Assembly: GCA_003697105.1 (NCBI GenBank)
Contig: RFFQ01000185.1
Coordinates: 1-53,206 of the forward strand
Direction: 5' to 3'
DNA from: Gemmatimonadota bacterium
GTDB lineage: Bacteria; 4572-55; J002
DNA length: 53,206 nt
The translations under genes and the position numbers were made by a program. The notes beneath the pieces are model-generated. The model saw nothing but the letters and a program-made list of their open reading frames with translations. It had not been told where the DNA came from and did not search any database. Position 1 is the first letter of the stretch, and each line of letters opens with the position of its first letter. This document shows positions 33,993 through 42,790 of the stretch, in pieces.

Positions 33993-36284
33993 TCATGTTT
34001 TGGCAAATTTAGTGGCTAACTCATTGTCAATCACATAGATACAAACTTCTTTAGCTCCCTGTTCTGTGTAGGCATATTTGGTACAAAAATTTTCAATAAG
34101 GTAACTCACGTCATCGCGGATACGCTTATCGTGGGCTTTAAACGCATCGGTATTGTAGTCTTTAATCGCTTGCCGGAAATTCTCATTGTCAAGGAACGGA
34201 TCCAGCGCTTTTTCTTTCAGATTGTAAACGTAGCGATCATATAAAGATTGGAATAGCGCGGTTTCGTTTATCGATTTACCTTCGGTCATGATTTCCTGAG
34301 TTAAGGTCTGGGTGGTGTACTCTTTTTGGGTTGTTTGGCGGAACGATTGGCGGGTTTCCCGGCTGACATTTGCTCCGAGCAAGCGGTTTTCGATGCTTTC
34401 CAGAAAGGATTCCGTAATTTCCAGTTTTTCGCCGGTATAAATGCATGTTTCGGTGGCGCCGATTTCAAAATTAGTCGCAAATATGTAATTTTGAATATCT
34501 TTGGCGATACGATCCTCGTTATAGTAATAGAGTGATTCCTTGACTTCTTGCAAAACGGCGTAGTCATACATCCGGACCAGCGAATCTAGGAAGCCTTCTG
34601 GGATGAGCGCACTGAGGTCTTTGCGGGTTTTGGTGAAAAAGTCGTACAACGCAGACATATTGATCAGGCGGTCTTCACGGGCATAAGTGGAGTAAAATTG
34701 GTTAAAAATCTTGATAGAATCTCTTCCTGATAAGCCGCTCTTACCTTCGGTTTCGGATTCTGTGATCACACTGCGCCGGCGTTTCGCCGTGAACCGGTTA
34801 CGGTCTTCTTCGGTTAGCCAACCGGGGATATGGCCGGTAAAGATTTCCATTTTCAGCAAAAGCAGGTTTTCATCACAATAGAGGCGATATTTTTTGGGGT
34901 CACCAATCCATTCGATCAGGGCATCGGAATGCTTATTAAGGCGCGTGGCGATGATGACCCGGGCGAAGTTGTGTAACACACGTGGTAAGAAATTTCGGTC
35001 GATGTATTTCCCAAAAATATTGCGGTAGATTTCCACTTCCGTGTTTAGATCAAGCACATAATTGATATTGATGTACTCGATCCGGTCAGAAAATGACTGG
35101 AAATCTTCAATTGTTTTTTTGTCTTCGGGATTCATCAAGGCGATAAAGAGTGAAGTCACATTTTCTTCAATTTCACCGACTTTGTGGACACCTTCGCTGA
35201 TGATGTTGTGCAATTCGAGCAGGCGGTCCACATTGTGTGATTTTACATCCATCAGGGCATAGATGCCGTTGTTGGTCTTAGCGTAGCGAGAATAAATATA
35301 TTTTACCTGATTGCTGTCCCGAAAAAGCGTATTGATCTGGTTTTGAAGCATGGGGTTGGTATGAATGTGTTCCTTACTGGGTTTATCACCCGGATTGAAC
35401 ACACTAATTCCCTCACCTAATCGCCGGTTGTGCATGTAAGGACGGACATAAATTGCCTCAAAAACCTTTTGGGGACTTTTGAGTTTATTCAAAAGCGAGT
35501 GATACAGCGAGGTGCAGATAGTGCATGCGTTATCCCGGAAGACCCAGTTATACTCTTTATCGGTAAATAGATGAAACTTAAATTCGTTATTTTCCAATAG
35601 ATGATCGAAAAAACCTCGTCGGAGTTCTTTCGGGATCATTAGTAGCGGGTGGTCATGGGAAGGACATGGAATTTCAATGTAATATTCTGACATAAATGAT
35701 CCTGCCATGGGCGGCATGATGTCATTAGAGGACATGGGATCGGCACTGAAATCTGTGAGTTGCTGTGCCAAAGGTTTTCGATCGGCTTCAGTGAAACGGT
35801 TTACCATCTGGCGGTCGATTCGCCAGACGGTTTCGTAGCGTATTCCGGCATCTGTGCGAGTATATTCCTCAAATTTCCGTAATAAGTTGTTGAGAAATGT
35901 ACTCTTACCGCACCCGTAAGGTCCTTCAAAAATATAAAGTTTATTTTGTTGCGCGCCCCGTTTAAGGGCATCCACATGGTTGACAAGCCGGTTTGCAAAA
36001 AGCCGGTCTGCAAAAAACGGATTATCAGACCCTTCCACAAAGAGCCGGTTGCAATCATAAAAGACAAAATGAATCGATTCGGGGTCGTTAGGATACTCAT
36101 CAACACCTTCGGAGAGATACGTCTTGATCATGTCGTGGAAAACCTGAAACACATTACGGATGGTGGCTTGCGGTTTTTCCAACAAAATCTTTAGAAAATC
36201 CTGAAACGAGATCGGGAAACGCTGCCCTCGTTCATTCACACTCTGATCAAGGTATTGAATAGCATTGTTGATATGGTCGCTCAT
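33993..36284 (-). CDS. Second PrkA-like AAA+ ATPase/serine kinase
   Basis: A 763-residue member of the PrkA group. Helical N-terminus; P-loop EGPYGCGKST around residues 120-129; the PrkA-type segment CPSHDHPLLMIPKELR (compare CPxHEEPLxLIP in PrkA); a Cys pair in NACTICTSLY; the AAA+ sensor region DRIEYININYVLDL; and a long C-terminal helical part. It is longer than classical YeaG/PrkA (about 640). It is divergent from the first copy at 39532, so the two are not a recent duplication. It is last in the prkA1-DUF444-spoVR unit, separated from spoVR by a repeat-rich 183-bp gap. Kinase activity is a family property and not proved by motifs here. Confidence 0.85.
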   Translation of the reverse strand: MSDHINNAIQYLDQSVNERGQRFPISFQDFLKILLEKPQATIRNVFQVFHDMIKTYLSEGVDEYPNDPESIHFVFYDCNRLFVEGSDNPFFADRLFANRLVNHVDALKRGAQQNKLYIFEGPYGCGKSTFLNNLLRKFEEYTRTDAGIRYETVWRIDRQMVNRFTEADRKPLAQQLTDFSADPMSSNDIMPPMAGSFMSEYYIEIPCPSHDHPLLMIPKELRRGFFDHLLENNEFKFHLFTDKEYNWVFRDNACTICTSLYHSLLNKLKSPQKVFEAIYVRPYMHNRRLGEGISVFNPGDKPSKEHIHTNPMLQNQINTLFRDSNQVKYIYSRYAKTNNGIYALMDVKSHNVDRLLELHNIISEGVHKVGEIEENVTSLFIALMNPEDKKTIEDFQSFSDRIEYININYVLDLNTEVEIYRNIFGKYIDRNFLPRVLHNFARVIIATRLNKHSDALIEWIGDPKKYRLYCDENLLLLKMEIFTGHIPGWLTEEDRNRFTAKRRRSVITESETEGKSGLSGRDSIKIFNQFYSTYAREDRLINMSALYDFFTKTRKDLSALIPEGFLDSLVRMYDYAVLQEVKESLYYYNEDRIAKDIQNYIFATNFEIGATETCIYTGEKLEITESFLESIENRLLGANVSRETRQSFRQTTQKEYTTQTLTQEIMTEGKSINETALFQSLYDRYVYNLKEKALDPFLDNENFRQAIKDYNTDAFKAHDKRIRDDVSYLIENFCTKYAYTEQGAKEVCIYVIDNELATKFAKT

Positions 36285-36297
36285 GAAAATCGTTTTA

Positions 36298-36391
36298 ATT
36301 TAGGGTTTAGGGATTAGGGATCAGGATTTAGGGATTCGGATTTAGGGATTAGGGATCAGGATTTTAGAATTTAGGGATTAGGGTTTAGGGG
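36298..36391. repeat. TTAGGG-like degenerate minisatellite
   Basis: About 94 bp built from TTAGGGA/TTTAGGG/ATCAGGA units. An exact 24-bp copy occurs at 36306-36329 and again at 36341-36364 (period 35 bp). It lies immediately upstream of the prkA2 start on the minus strand. Confidence 0.8.
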
Positions 36392-36402
36392 TTCATGTAA
36401 TT

Positions 36403-36470
36403 CCCAAACTCCCGAACTCATCAAACTCCCCAACTCCCGAACTCGTAAAACTCCCGAACTCCCGAACTCA
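36403..36470. repeat. AACTCCCG tandem repeat overlapping the spoVR stop
   Basis: About 68 bp of imperfect AACTCCCG / AACTC units, at least seven copies, read on the minus strand as GAGTTCGGGAGTT. The last unit supplies the TGA stop of spoVR (36468-36470). Confidence 0.75.
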
Positions 36471-38081
36471 CTTGAGTATCCGGCGTCCTAACCGGCGGTC
36501 ATGCATAGTGTACAGTACGTGTTCCCATTGGATTTGGGGTTCTTCATCGTCATCGGAGTCGGAGATAGAAGCTACTTCATGGGTTTCTAACTGGACAGGT
36601 CCTCCCCACAAGAATTCGACCCCGATCATCGTGTTTTTGATAAATTCCGTGACCAGAGGTTTTCCTTCAAAATGATGGATCAGATAGAGGGTTTCTTCAT
36701 CACCTTTTTCGGGATCGACTTCGATGAATGGGGGGTGATAAAGTGAATTTAGCAACATTCGTTTGTAATCTTCGGCATTCCGGCTCTGGACGTAATATTC
36801 CCATACCATACGGTCTTCGTTCAAGCGTCGTCCTGCCACGAACAGGTTGTTTTGAGTTACGAAATCTTGGTCCACAAAGGTATCAATAAAAGTATCATCG
36901 CAGAAGGATTCACGCACTTTGAAGATGAATTTCCGTCCTTCATGGGTGTGTTGGTTATAGTGTTCACGTTCGTAGCGGTCGGTCAATTTTAGATAATCCC
37001 AGGAGCGTTTGCCGCGATTGACATAATCCTCGATGTAATAAAAGAGGCGCAATCCCAAGGCATACGGATTCAGACCGACTCGAGGTAAAGCCGTTACCCC
37101 TGCGTTGATACGGGCAAAATCGACTTCGTGCCCGCGAATCCGATCATCCTGCATAAATAACGTTTCATGCCAATAACTTGCCCAACCTTCATTCATAATT
37201 TTGGTACGAATTTGGGGTTGGAAGAAGATCGACGTTTTACGGACAATCTCCATCACGGATTTCATCCACAGGTTGTCTTCTTTGTTTAAAAATTCAGAAT
37301 GATCCATCAGATATTGGAAGATATCTGTCTTGCGCTGGGGCTTTTCTTGCAAATGTTTTTTAAAAAGGGCTTCAAATTCAGGATATTTTTTATCAACCTC
37401 CGTGAAGAAGGTCTGCACACCCAAGTTATCGTGGGCACTTGTTACTTGATTATAGCGATTGATTTCCTCCAGATACTCGCTGATTTTCACCTGCTTGATG
37501 TCCTGCAGAAACCGGTCAAAATAAAAATCAAGGCGTTGGGTATAGCGGGTTTTGTGCGGGCGGTCTGTACGGGAAAGTTCCGTAAAAAACCCCACCAGAT
37601 TATCCAGCCCGCGCGAAAATTCGATCACATAATCGACCCAACGTCCTTTTTCGGAGCGTAATTTGGCAATAAGCCGTTTATCGGAAAGGGCTCTTCCGGT
37701 AAAATCATAATCCCAGGTGTGGCTAAAAAAGAGGTTATTCTGGAAGAAGTCAATGTGTCCTAACACGTGGTAAAAGATCATCACATTGAGCCAATCGGGG
37801 TTATTATCATTATAAAACGAGATTGCCGGGCGGGTGTTAATCACCGTTTCGTAAGGGTTATGGGGGTACAACTCATACTTCCCTTTTTCTCGCAGGACTT
37901 CTACATCATGTACCCAATAGTCGTACAGGGTTGGGATCATATATTTGGGAGAGAGTTCCAGCAAGTCGCGGTTTGTGACGATATACTCCAGACTTTCGTC
38001 CTCAAAGCGCAAGCCGGCATCCCGAGCCCGTTCTTTACACCCTTCCATAATTTTTTTGGTGTGTTGATCGATAAGTTCCAT
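36468..38081 (-). CDS. spoVR: SpoVR-family protein (YcgB-like)
   Basis: A 537-residue cytoplasmic protein of the SpoVR/YcgB family: PKYMIPTLYDYWVHDVEV near the start, MIFYHVLGHIDFFQNNLFF, NEGWASYWHETLFMQ, and NPYALGLRLFYYIED. The histidine/glutamate-rich motifs are invariant in the family and could bind metal. The role is unknown but linked to stress, stationary phase and, in spore-formers, cortex formation. The length fits E. coli YcgB (about 510). It is co-transcribed with DUF444 (16 bp gap) and PrkA upstream. An acidic insertion near the C-terminus (SISDSDDDEEPQ) is unusual. Confidence 0.92.
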   Translation of the reverse strand: MELIDQHTKKIMEGCKERARDAGLRFEDESLEYIVTNRDLLELSPKYMIPTLYDYWVHDVEVLREKGKYELYPHNPYETVINTRPAISFYNDNNPDWLNVMIFYHVLGHIDFFQNNLFFSHTWDYDFTGRALSDKRLIAKLRSEKGRWVDYVIEFSRGLDNLVGFFTELSRTDRPHKTRYTQRLDFYFDRFLQDIKQVKISEYLEEINRYNQVTSAHDNLGVQTFFTEVDKKYPEFEALFKKHLQEKPQRKTDIFQYLMDHSEFLNKEDNLWMKSVMEIVRKTSIFFQPQIRTKIMNEGWASYWHETLFMQDDRIRGHEVDFARINAGVTALPRVGLNPYALGLRLFYYIEDYVNRGKRSWDYLKLTDRYEREHYNQHTHEGRKFIFKVRESFCDDTFIDTFVDQDFVTQNNLFVAGRRLNEDRMVWEYYVQSRNAEDYKRMLLNSLYHPPFIEVDPEKGDEETLYLIHHFEGKPLVTEFIKNTMIGVEFLWGGPVQLETHEVASISDSDDDEEPQIQWEHVLYTMHDRRLGRRILK

Positions 38082-38097
38082 ATTATAACCTTTGGAT

Positions 38098-39474
38098 TTA
38101 TGAAATCAGCGAGCGAATCCCTTCAATCAAACGGCTTTCATTGGCGTCATTTGGCACAATATCCAAGCGGAGCAAATCTGGGTGTTCTGCCAGCAGTCCG
38201 GATCGCTTCAGGTATCGTTCCACTTCAGAGTTATAGCTGCTGGAACGGCGCCCCCGGTCGGCGATTGTGATTCCCACCCGGTTGGCGTAAGTGAGCATCT
38301 GTTTTAATTCGGGTAGGGATTCTTTACCGTCGGTATCCCAGTCGTCACCATCCGTGCCGTGGAAAATGTAAATATTGTAATCTCGGGCGAGGCTTTCATC
38401 CGCTACGATTTTATTGACCAACCGGTAGGCCGAGGCAACCTTTGTTCCACCGGCAACACGGGAATTATAGTAGGTATAAAAATCTTTGACCTCGGTGGCG
38501 TCCGTGTCGTGCAGAATAAACCGGGTTTCCACCTGTTTTTCGTACTGGTAAAGCAGCCAACTGTAGATCAACACATGCTGCGAGACGACCAATTCGGTGG
38601 GTTTACCAAACATCGAACCGGAATAGTCCCGCACAAAAAAGACCAATGCTTGAGATTCGTAATCCTGTTCTTTGGAAAGAATCCGGTAAATTTTATCATC
38701 TGGGGCAATCAAAAATGAGGTAGAGTCGATGTTTTCGACATCTTTCACATTACCCAGATGGATATTGGTTTCAAGGACTTTTTTCAGGGTTGCTTTTTTG
38801 TCTAAAATTTGGCCAAATCCGCGGTGACGGTCGGTCATTTCATAGGTGAAGCGGGTCAATACGCGCTTTTTGCCTTTATCTTTTAGATTTGGCAACTCGA
38901 ATTGTTCGGTTAGGATCCGCCCGAGGTCATAGGCGTTGGATTCCATCTCATGGGGTCCGGCGGAGCCTTGCCCCGGACCGGCACCGGAGCCTCCATCTTG
39001 CGGGCGAACCGGTTGTTCACCAATGACTTCACCTTCCTCACCGGTACCGGAGCCGCCAAAGGTCTCATCATCTTCCGGTGGACGGATGGAATCATGAATA
39101 AATTTTTCTTCCACTGTGGTGGGGACAATAACAATTTTCTCTTTACCCCCTTTGCCGGGTTTGATCAGGCGTCCGACCCGAATTTTACGCGGGAAGCCAT
39201 CTTTTTCGCGTTGTTTGTCCCGTTCCAGTAATTCATCAATTGAGCTTAGATACACATGATAATTTCCATGGGGGGTTGTCATTTGTTGCAAAAAGGTGAG
39301 GTCATTATAGTCATAAATCCCAAGGGTACGTTGCGTTGCCAACGCGGGCAAATCCGGTTCGATAACCTCATGGGTTAGACTCCCCTGTAATTCGGTTAGG
39401 ATGTGCTTCTCTTGTTCGGGGGTCAGCCGCTCTTCCATTTTGAGGTGTTGGTAATATTCGTGGGCTGAACTCAT
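38098..39474 (-). CDS. DUF444 (YeaH-like) von Willebrand A-type protein
   Basis: A 458-residue protein of the YeaH/DUF444 family. The vWA-type metal site DYSGS is at residues 283-287 and the later HGTDGDDWDTDG loop completes it. An N-terminal basic/helical part and a Gly-Ser-Gly-rich linker (about 140-170, GGSGAGPGQGSAGP) precede it. In Enterobacteria YeaH is co-expressed with the kinase YeaG under nitrogen and stationary-phase stress. AAA+ plus vWA pairs (compare MoxR/vWA) commonly act as remodelling machines, which suggests a PrkA-DUF444 complex. The ATG at 39474 follows AAGGGG. Confidence 0.92.
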   Translation of the reverse strand: MSSAHEYYQHLKMEERLTPEQEKHILTELQGSLTHEVIEPDLPALATQRTLGIYDYNDLTFLQQMTTPHGNYHVYLSSIDELLERDKQREKDGFPRKIRVGRLIKPGKGGKEKIVIVPTTVEEKFIHDSIRPPEDDETFGGSGTGEEGEVIGEQPVRPQDGGSGAGPGQGSAGPHEMESNAYDLGRILTEQFELPNLKDKGKKRVLTRFTYEMTDRHRGFGQILDKKATLKKVLETNIHLGNVKDVENIDSTSFLIAPDDKIYRILSKEQDYESQALVFFVRDYSGSMFGKPTELVVSQHVLIYSWLLYQYEKQVETRFILHDTDATEVKDFYTYYNSRVAGGTKVASAYRLVNKIVADESLARDYNIYIFHGTDGDDWDTDGKESLPELKQMLTYANRVGITIADRGRRSSSYNSEVERYLKRSGLLAEHPDLLRLDIVPNDANESRLIEGIRSLIS

Positions 39475-39531
39475 GGATGTTTCCCCTTAATTGGTGTTGT
39501 GGGGGGCAGGGGTTGCCGTGTCAGATTGGGT

Positions 39532-41592
39532 TTACTTTTCATCTTCTTGGGTGCAAAAATATTCAATGGTTTTTTGAGCGCAGGTACGGCAGTAACCCAG
39601 TTTATCAAGCATGGTTTCGATCATCCGGTCATATAATTTTTGGTTTTCTTCATTGGTTCGATTTGCCAACGCGCCGATCAGGCTCCCCGCGCCGGCAATA
39701 TCGGACTTCAAGCGGACGTCGGTTACGGCTTTGACCAGTTCTAGGTTGTCCATAAAGTCATAATTGGGATCCACCGATAGTTTTTGTCCGTAAATTTTGC
39801 GGATAGAGGTGCGGAAGGTCTCCCGCCGTTCTTGAGTTTTTAGCCCTAATCGCTCTTCTACGCTTTGGATGTATCGTTCATCAATTTTGAGCGCTCGTAA
39901 TTCCCCGGTTTGGGGGTCTTTGTATTTCCACATTTTGTCGGCGCCCAAATTATCCGCATCAATTCCGATGATCATGTTGACATAGCTCATTACATCTTTG
40001 CGGATGGCGTGGGGTTCATCCATATAGGCGTTGAACATCTCGGTCATGATTCGTTCGCGGTATAATCCTTTAGCGATCTTCAAATCTTCCAAATACTTAA
40101 TGCGGTCATTGGCTTCGGAGACATAATCCAAAATGATGCGTTCAATCGCTTTGAAAATGTCGTAGGCAAACATGCACTGACCTTCATTGGTTTCGGAACT
40201 TTCGACTAATAACTGGATGGCACGACCCAAATTCCGTTGTCCCAGCCCTTTTTGCCCGAAACGTTTGGTAATATCAGGATTTTGATTTAGGGTATCGATC
40301 ACTTCCGCCAACGTTTTGATGCTTTTTTCACCGGCAACTTCACCGGCGGCGAGTTTAAGCGTTTCCACCGGAGTTAATTTTTCGGTATGGGGAAGGCGGG
40401 TGAGGACTACGGCGACCGAGGCGGCATAGTTGAGGTTCGGGTCTTGGTGAAGCAAATCGCGATTGAAGGTTGTCCGGGTTTCGCTTCCGATGGCGTAATC
40501 CGTTAAATCTTTTTGCAACTTGTAGTTGGTATTGTGGGACACATAGCAAATCCGGCAGCGATCCACAATGGGGGCTTCTTCTTTTTCCGCTAAAAAGCGA
40601 TTAAATTCCGAGTTGTTACTGGTGGCGATAATCAACGTATCAATGGGCCACTTGAAGCCATCTAACTCAATGGTGCGGTTTTGAATAACCCCTAAATAGA
40701 CTTGCACCAAATCCTTTTTGTTTTTGTAGATTTCATCGCTGAAGTGGATTCCACCTCCCGCGACCCGTGCCAGAGCACCGCGCCGCAAATCAAACCGGTA
40801 GGGGTTATTGGTATCCGTGATGTGAAGCAAGCGTTGGATGGATTCCTCTCCCAGCAAGTCCACGGCGGAAGAGGTAATTTTATCTTTCGCAGAGTATTTA
40901 CCGGTGACCGTTCCCAGACTTTCGGTGAGGGGCACCGGCACAACCTCTACAAATTCCAACATCTTGTCAATTTCATCGCCGGTATATTCCCGGATATCAT
41001 TCCAGATATAATCGCTACAGGCGCCCAACGGGCGGTAATTTTGGTACATCTGTTCCAACTGGGCATCGGAAAATCCAATGGTTTTACTGAGATAGGTGAG
41101 GTTATCGTCCCGGAACGGGAACAGATTCATTGCCAGAATCATCGGGTCTTCATATGTTTGGGACTCAATGGTTTTGATACGCCCGTAATTACCCAGTTTA
41201 TCCATGTTGACAAAGCGAAAGGTGTACTTGCGGTTTTTCTCATCGTATAGAAAGCGGCGGTACGCCGAGCAAAGAAATTCCACAAAAAAGGTCTTGCCGT
41301 TCCCCGGTTCTCCGACGAACACAAACGCCATTTCCGAAGAAGACCCTCCTTCGGCGGCATCTTTTACATAAGAGACAAAACTATTAATTTCCTCATACAT
41401 GCCGATGATGTGCTTTTTGCCTTGCCGGAAAAGACCGAAATCGTAGGTTGTTTTGCCATTGACGACCACTTTTTCCACGCCAGATTCCAGAATCATACGG
41501 GAAATGGCTTGAAAGGCATTTTCAAACGCTCGTTCCCCTTTTTTGACTTGATCTAAGTGATAATGCAGTGTTTTAAAGGAATTATTTGCCAT
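39532..41592 (-). CDS. prkA: PrkA-family serine protein kinase (YeaG-like AAA+)
   Basis: A 686-residue AAA+ kinase. The N-terminal helical region carries KVVVNGKTTYDFGLFRQGKKHIIGMYEEI, Walker A GEPGNGKT is at residues 94-101, and the PrkA arginine/sensor part TLIIATSNNSEFNRFLAEKEEAPIVDRCRICYV follows. The C-terminal PrkA domain has LGRAIQLLVESSE and the DEPHAIRKDVMSYVNMIIGIDADNLG region. The ATG at 41592 (GGGGAAA upstream) is chosen over an in-frame start at 41628. It is the first gene of the leftward unit prkA1-DUF444-spoVR-prkA2. A sigma-70-type promoter and a CRP/FNR-like dyad lie about 160-220 bp upstream. Confidence 0.92.
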   Translation of the reverse strand: MANNSFKTLHYHLDQVKKGERAFENAFQAISRMILESGVEKVVVNGKTTYDFGLFRQGKKHIIGMYEEINSFVSYVKDAAEGGSSSEMAFVFVGEPGNGKTFFVEFLCSAYRRFLYDEKNRKYTFRFVNMDKLGNYGRIKTIESQTYEDPMILAMNLFPFRDDNLTYLSKTIGFSDAQLEQMYQNYRPLGACSDYIWNDIREYTGDEIDKMLEFVEVVPVPLTESLGTVTGKYSAKDKITSSAVDLLGEESIQRLLHITDTNNPYRFDLRRGALARVAGGGIHFSDEIYKNKKDLVQVYLGVIQNRTIELDGFKWPIDTLIIATSNNSEFNRFLAEKEEAPIVDRCRICYVSHNTNYKLQKDLTDYAIGSETRTTFNRDLLHQDPNLNYAASVAVVLTRLPHTEKLTPVETLKLAAGEVAGEKSIKTLAEVIDTLNQNPDITKRFGQKGLGQRNLGRAIQLLVESSETNEGQCMFAYDIFKAIERIILDYVSEANDRIKYLEDLKIAKGLYRERIMTEMFNAYMDEPHAIRKDVMSYVNMIIGIDADNLGADKMWKYKDPQTGELRALKIDERYIQSVEERLGLKTQERRETFRTSIRKIYGQKLSVDPNYDFMDNLELVKAVTDVRLKSDIAGAGSLIGALANRTNEENQKLYDRMIETMLDKLGYCRTCAQKTIEYFCTQEDEK

Positions 41593-41753
41593 GGTAATTT
41601 CCCCTTTCGGTTGGGGTGGAAGATTCACGAGGTGATCGTAAAATATAATGACGCAAATTTGAGGCTGAATTGCAGAAAAATAGTATTAACCCGATCTTTT
41701 ATGCTGTTTTTTGCCGTACCGGCGGTGGGTTTTAGCTAAATGGCGCGCTCTAA

Positions 41754-41816
41754 AATATAATCAATCTAGGTTTACTTTCAAAGAGGTATTGATCGATTGT
41801 TGTGATTTCATCACAA
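41754..41816 (-). promoter_or_regulatory. prkA operon promoter with upstream CRP/FNR-like dyad
   Basis: On the minus strand TTGAAA (41781-41776), a 16-bp spacer and TATATT (41759-41754). The dyad TTGTGAT-TTC-ATCACAA (41800-41816) is centred at about -61 from the predicted start site, a class I activator position. The TGTGA-N5-TCACA spacing is one base shorter than the classical CRP site. Confidence 0.6.
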
Positions 41817-41835
41817 TATTTTCATAATTTTCACC

Positions 41836-41850
41836 GGAGACGCCGTCTCC
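41836..41850. promoter_or_regulatory. 15-bp perfect dyad between prkA and ccsA
   Basis: GGAGACG-C-CGTCTCC is a 7-1-7 perfect inverted repeat, centred about 64 bp upstream of the predicted ccsA start site. No T run follows, so an operator is more likely than a terminator. The binding protein is unknown. Confidence 0.5.
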
Positions 41851-41871
41851 AAACTGGGTTTATCCTAGACC

Positions 41872-41900
41872 TTGACTTTTCCGTTATATTGCGCTATATG
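41872..41900 (+). promoter_or_regulatory. Promoter of the ccsA-like / sigma-54 activator unit
   Basis: -35 TTGACT (41872-41877), a 17-bp spacer and -10 TATATG (41895-41900). It is about 55 bp upstream of the ccsA-like start. Confidence 0.6.
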
Positions 41901-41956
41901 TTGAATAATATTGGGTCTTACAGAACATTTTTAAGTGAGGAACAGGACTTGTGGGA

Positions 41957-42775
41957 ATGGTACTTACCTTTGGTTTTTGGTTTATTGTAGGGCTGTATGC
42001 CGCCGCATGTGGATTTTATTGGCGAGGGTTTCTGTACAAACAGGAAAAGGGTTTACAACTCGCGCAACGTTGGTTTTGGGGAGCGATTCTGGTTCATTTG
42101 CTCACGCTGATCCTGCTTAGTTATGACTTAAAACGGTTACCGGTCGCCACGCTGAGTGAGGCATTTACCACCTTTGTCTGGTTGACCGGCACCATTTATT
42201 ATGTGCTGGAACGCCGTCTGAAAGACCATTCCATTGGTGCGTTTATTTTGCCACTGTTGTTAATTATGCTCTTGATCTCCAATATCACCTTTGACCGCAA
42301 CGAACCCATCGCTGAGGTGTTGAAAGATGTCCGGTTTGAAGTTCACGTTCTGACGTTACTGTTGGCGTATGGGGCATTTGCGCTCTCTTTTATTGCCAGT
42401 TTACTGCACACGTTGCTCTCCCGGGAACTGCAGAAGCATGACTTGGGAATGTTCTATAGTCGCTTGCCTTCACTTCCATTCTTTGACCGGATCAGCAATT
42501 CCGCTGTGGACATTGGGCTGATCTTTCTCACTATCGGTTTGATATTAGGTGTGTACAATGCCGCATTAGTTTGGCAGGATAAGCTCTTTACGGACCCCAA
42601 AATTTACTCCGCATTTTTAAGCTGGATCATCTACGGGATTCACTTTGCCGGGCGGCGATTTGGGAATTGGTACGGTCAACGTGCCGCTACAATTTCACTG
42701 ATCGGCTTTGGTTGGCTTATTTTTTCGTTCGTCATTATTTCCATGTATTTCTCCAATCTTCATCATTTTGTATAA
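41957..42775 (+). CDS. CcsA/HemX-like membrane protein (cytochrome c assembly family)
   Basis: A 272-residue protein with about eight transmembrane helices, of the CcsA/CcmC/HemX superfamily. The central segment FEVHVLTLLLAYGAFALSFIASLLHTLLSRELQ, with its helix-borne His, is characteristic, and another His is in WIIYGIHFAGRR. The length is that of HemX/short CcsA rather than full-length ResC, and the tryptophan-rich WWD loop is not obvious. In many bacteria such a gene lies immediately before hemA, and in Bacillus HemX affects HemA levels. Here the next gene, 15 bp on, carries a HemA-derived domain. The ATG at 41957 (AGGA at -10) is preferred over the GTG at 41951. Confidence 0.85.
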   Translation: MVLTFGFWFIVGLYAAACGFYWRGFLYKQEKGLQLAQRWFWGAILVHLLTLILLSYDLKRLPVATLSEAFTTFVWLTGTIYYVLERRLKDHSIGAFILPLLLIMLLISNITFDRNEPIAEVLKDVRFEVHVLTLLLAYGAFALSFIASLLHTLLSRELQKHDLGMFYSRLPSLPFFDRISNSAVDIGLIFLTIGLILGVYNAALVWQDKLFTDPKIYSAFLSWIIYGIHFAGRRFGNWYGQRAATISLIGFGWLIFSFVIISMYFSNLHHFV

Positions 42776-42790
42776 GCGATTAATGCTCCG

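Noticed and set aside
33820-34038. 72-codon plus-strand open frame between arsR and prkA2
   Set aside because: Its composition is that of AT-rich noncoding DNA and it enters the prkA2 coding sequence on the opposite strand.
36298-36391. TTAGGG repeats as a telomere or eukaryotic contamination
   Set aside because: They are short, degenerate and inside a bacterial operon, with bacterial genes on both sides.
36298-36470. CRISPR array
   Set aside because: There are no regular spacers and no cas genes; the units are tandem and too short.
41593-41950. A sigma-54 (-24/-12) promoter for prkA, by analogy with E. coli yeaG
   Set aside because: No GG-N10-GC match on the minus strand; the best candidate has N9. 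A sigma-70-type promoter fits better.
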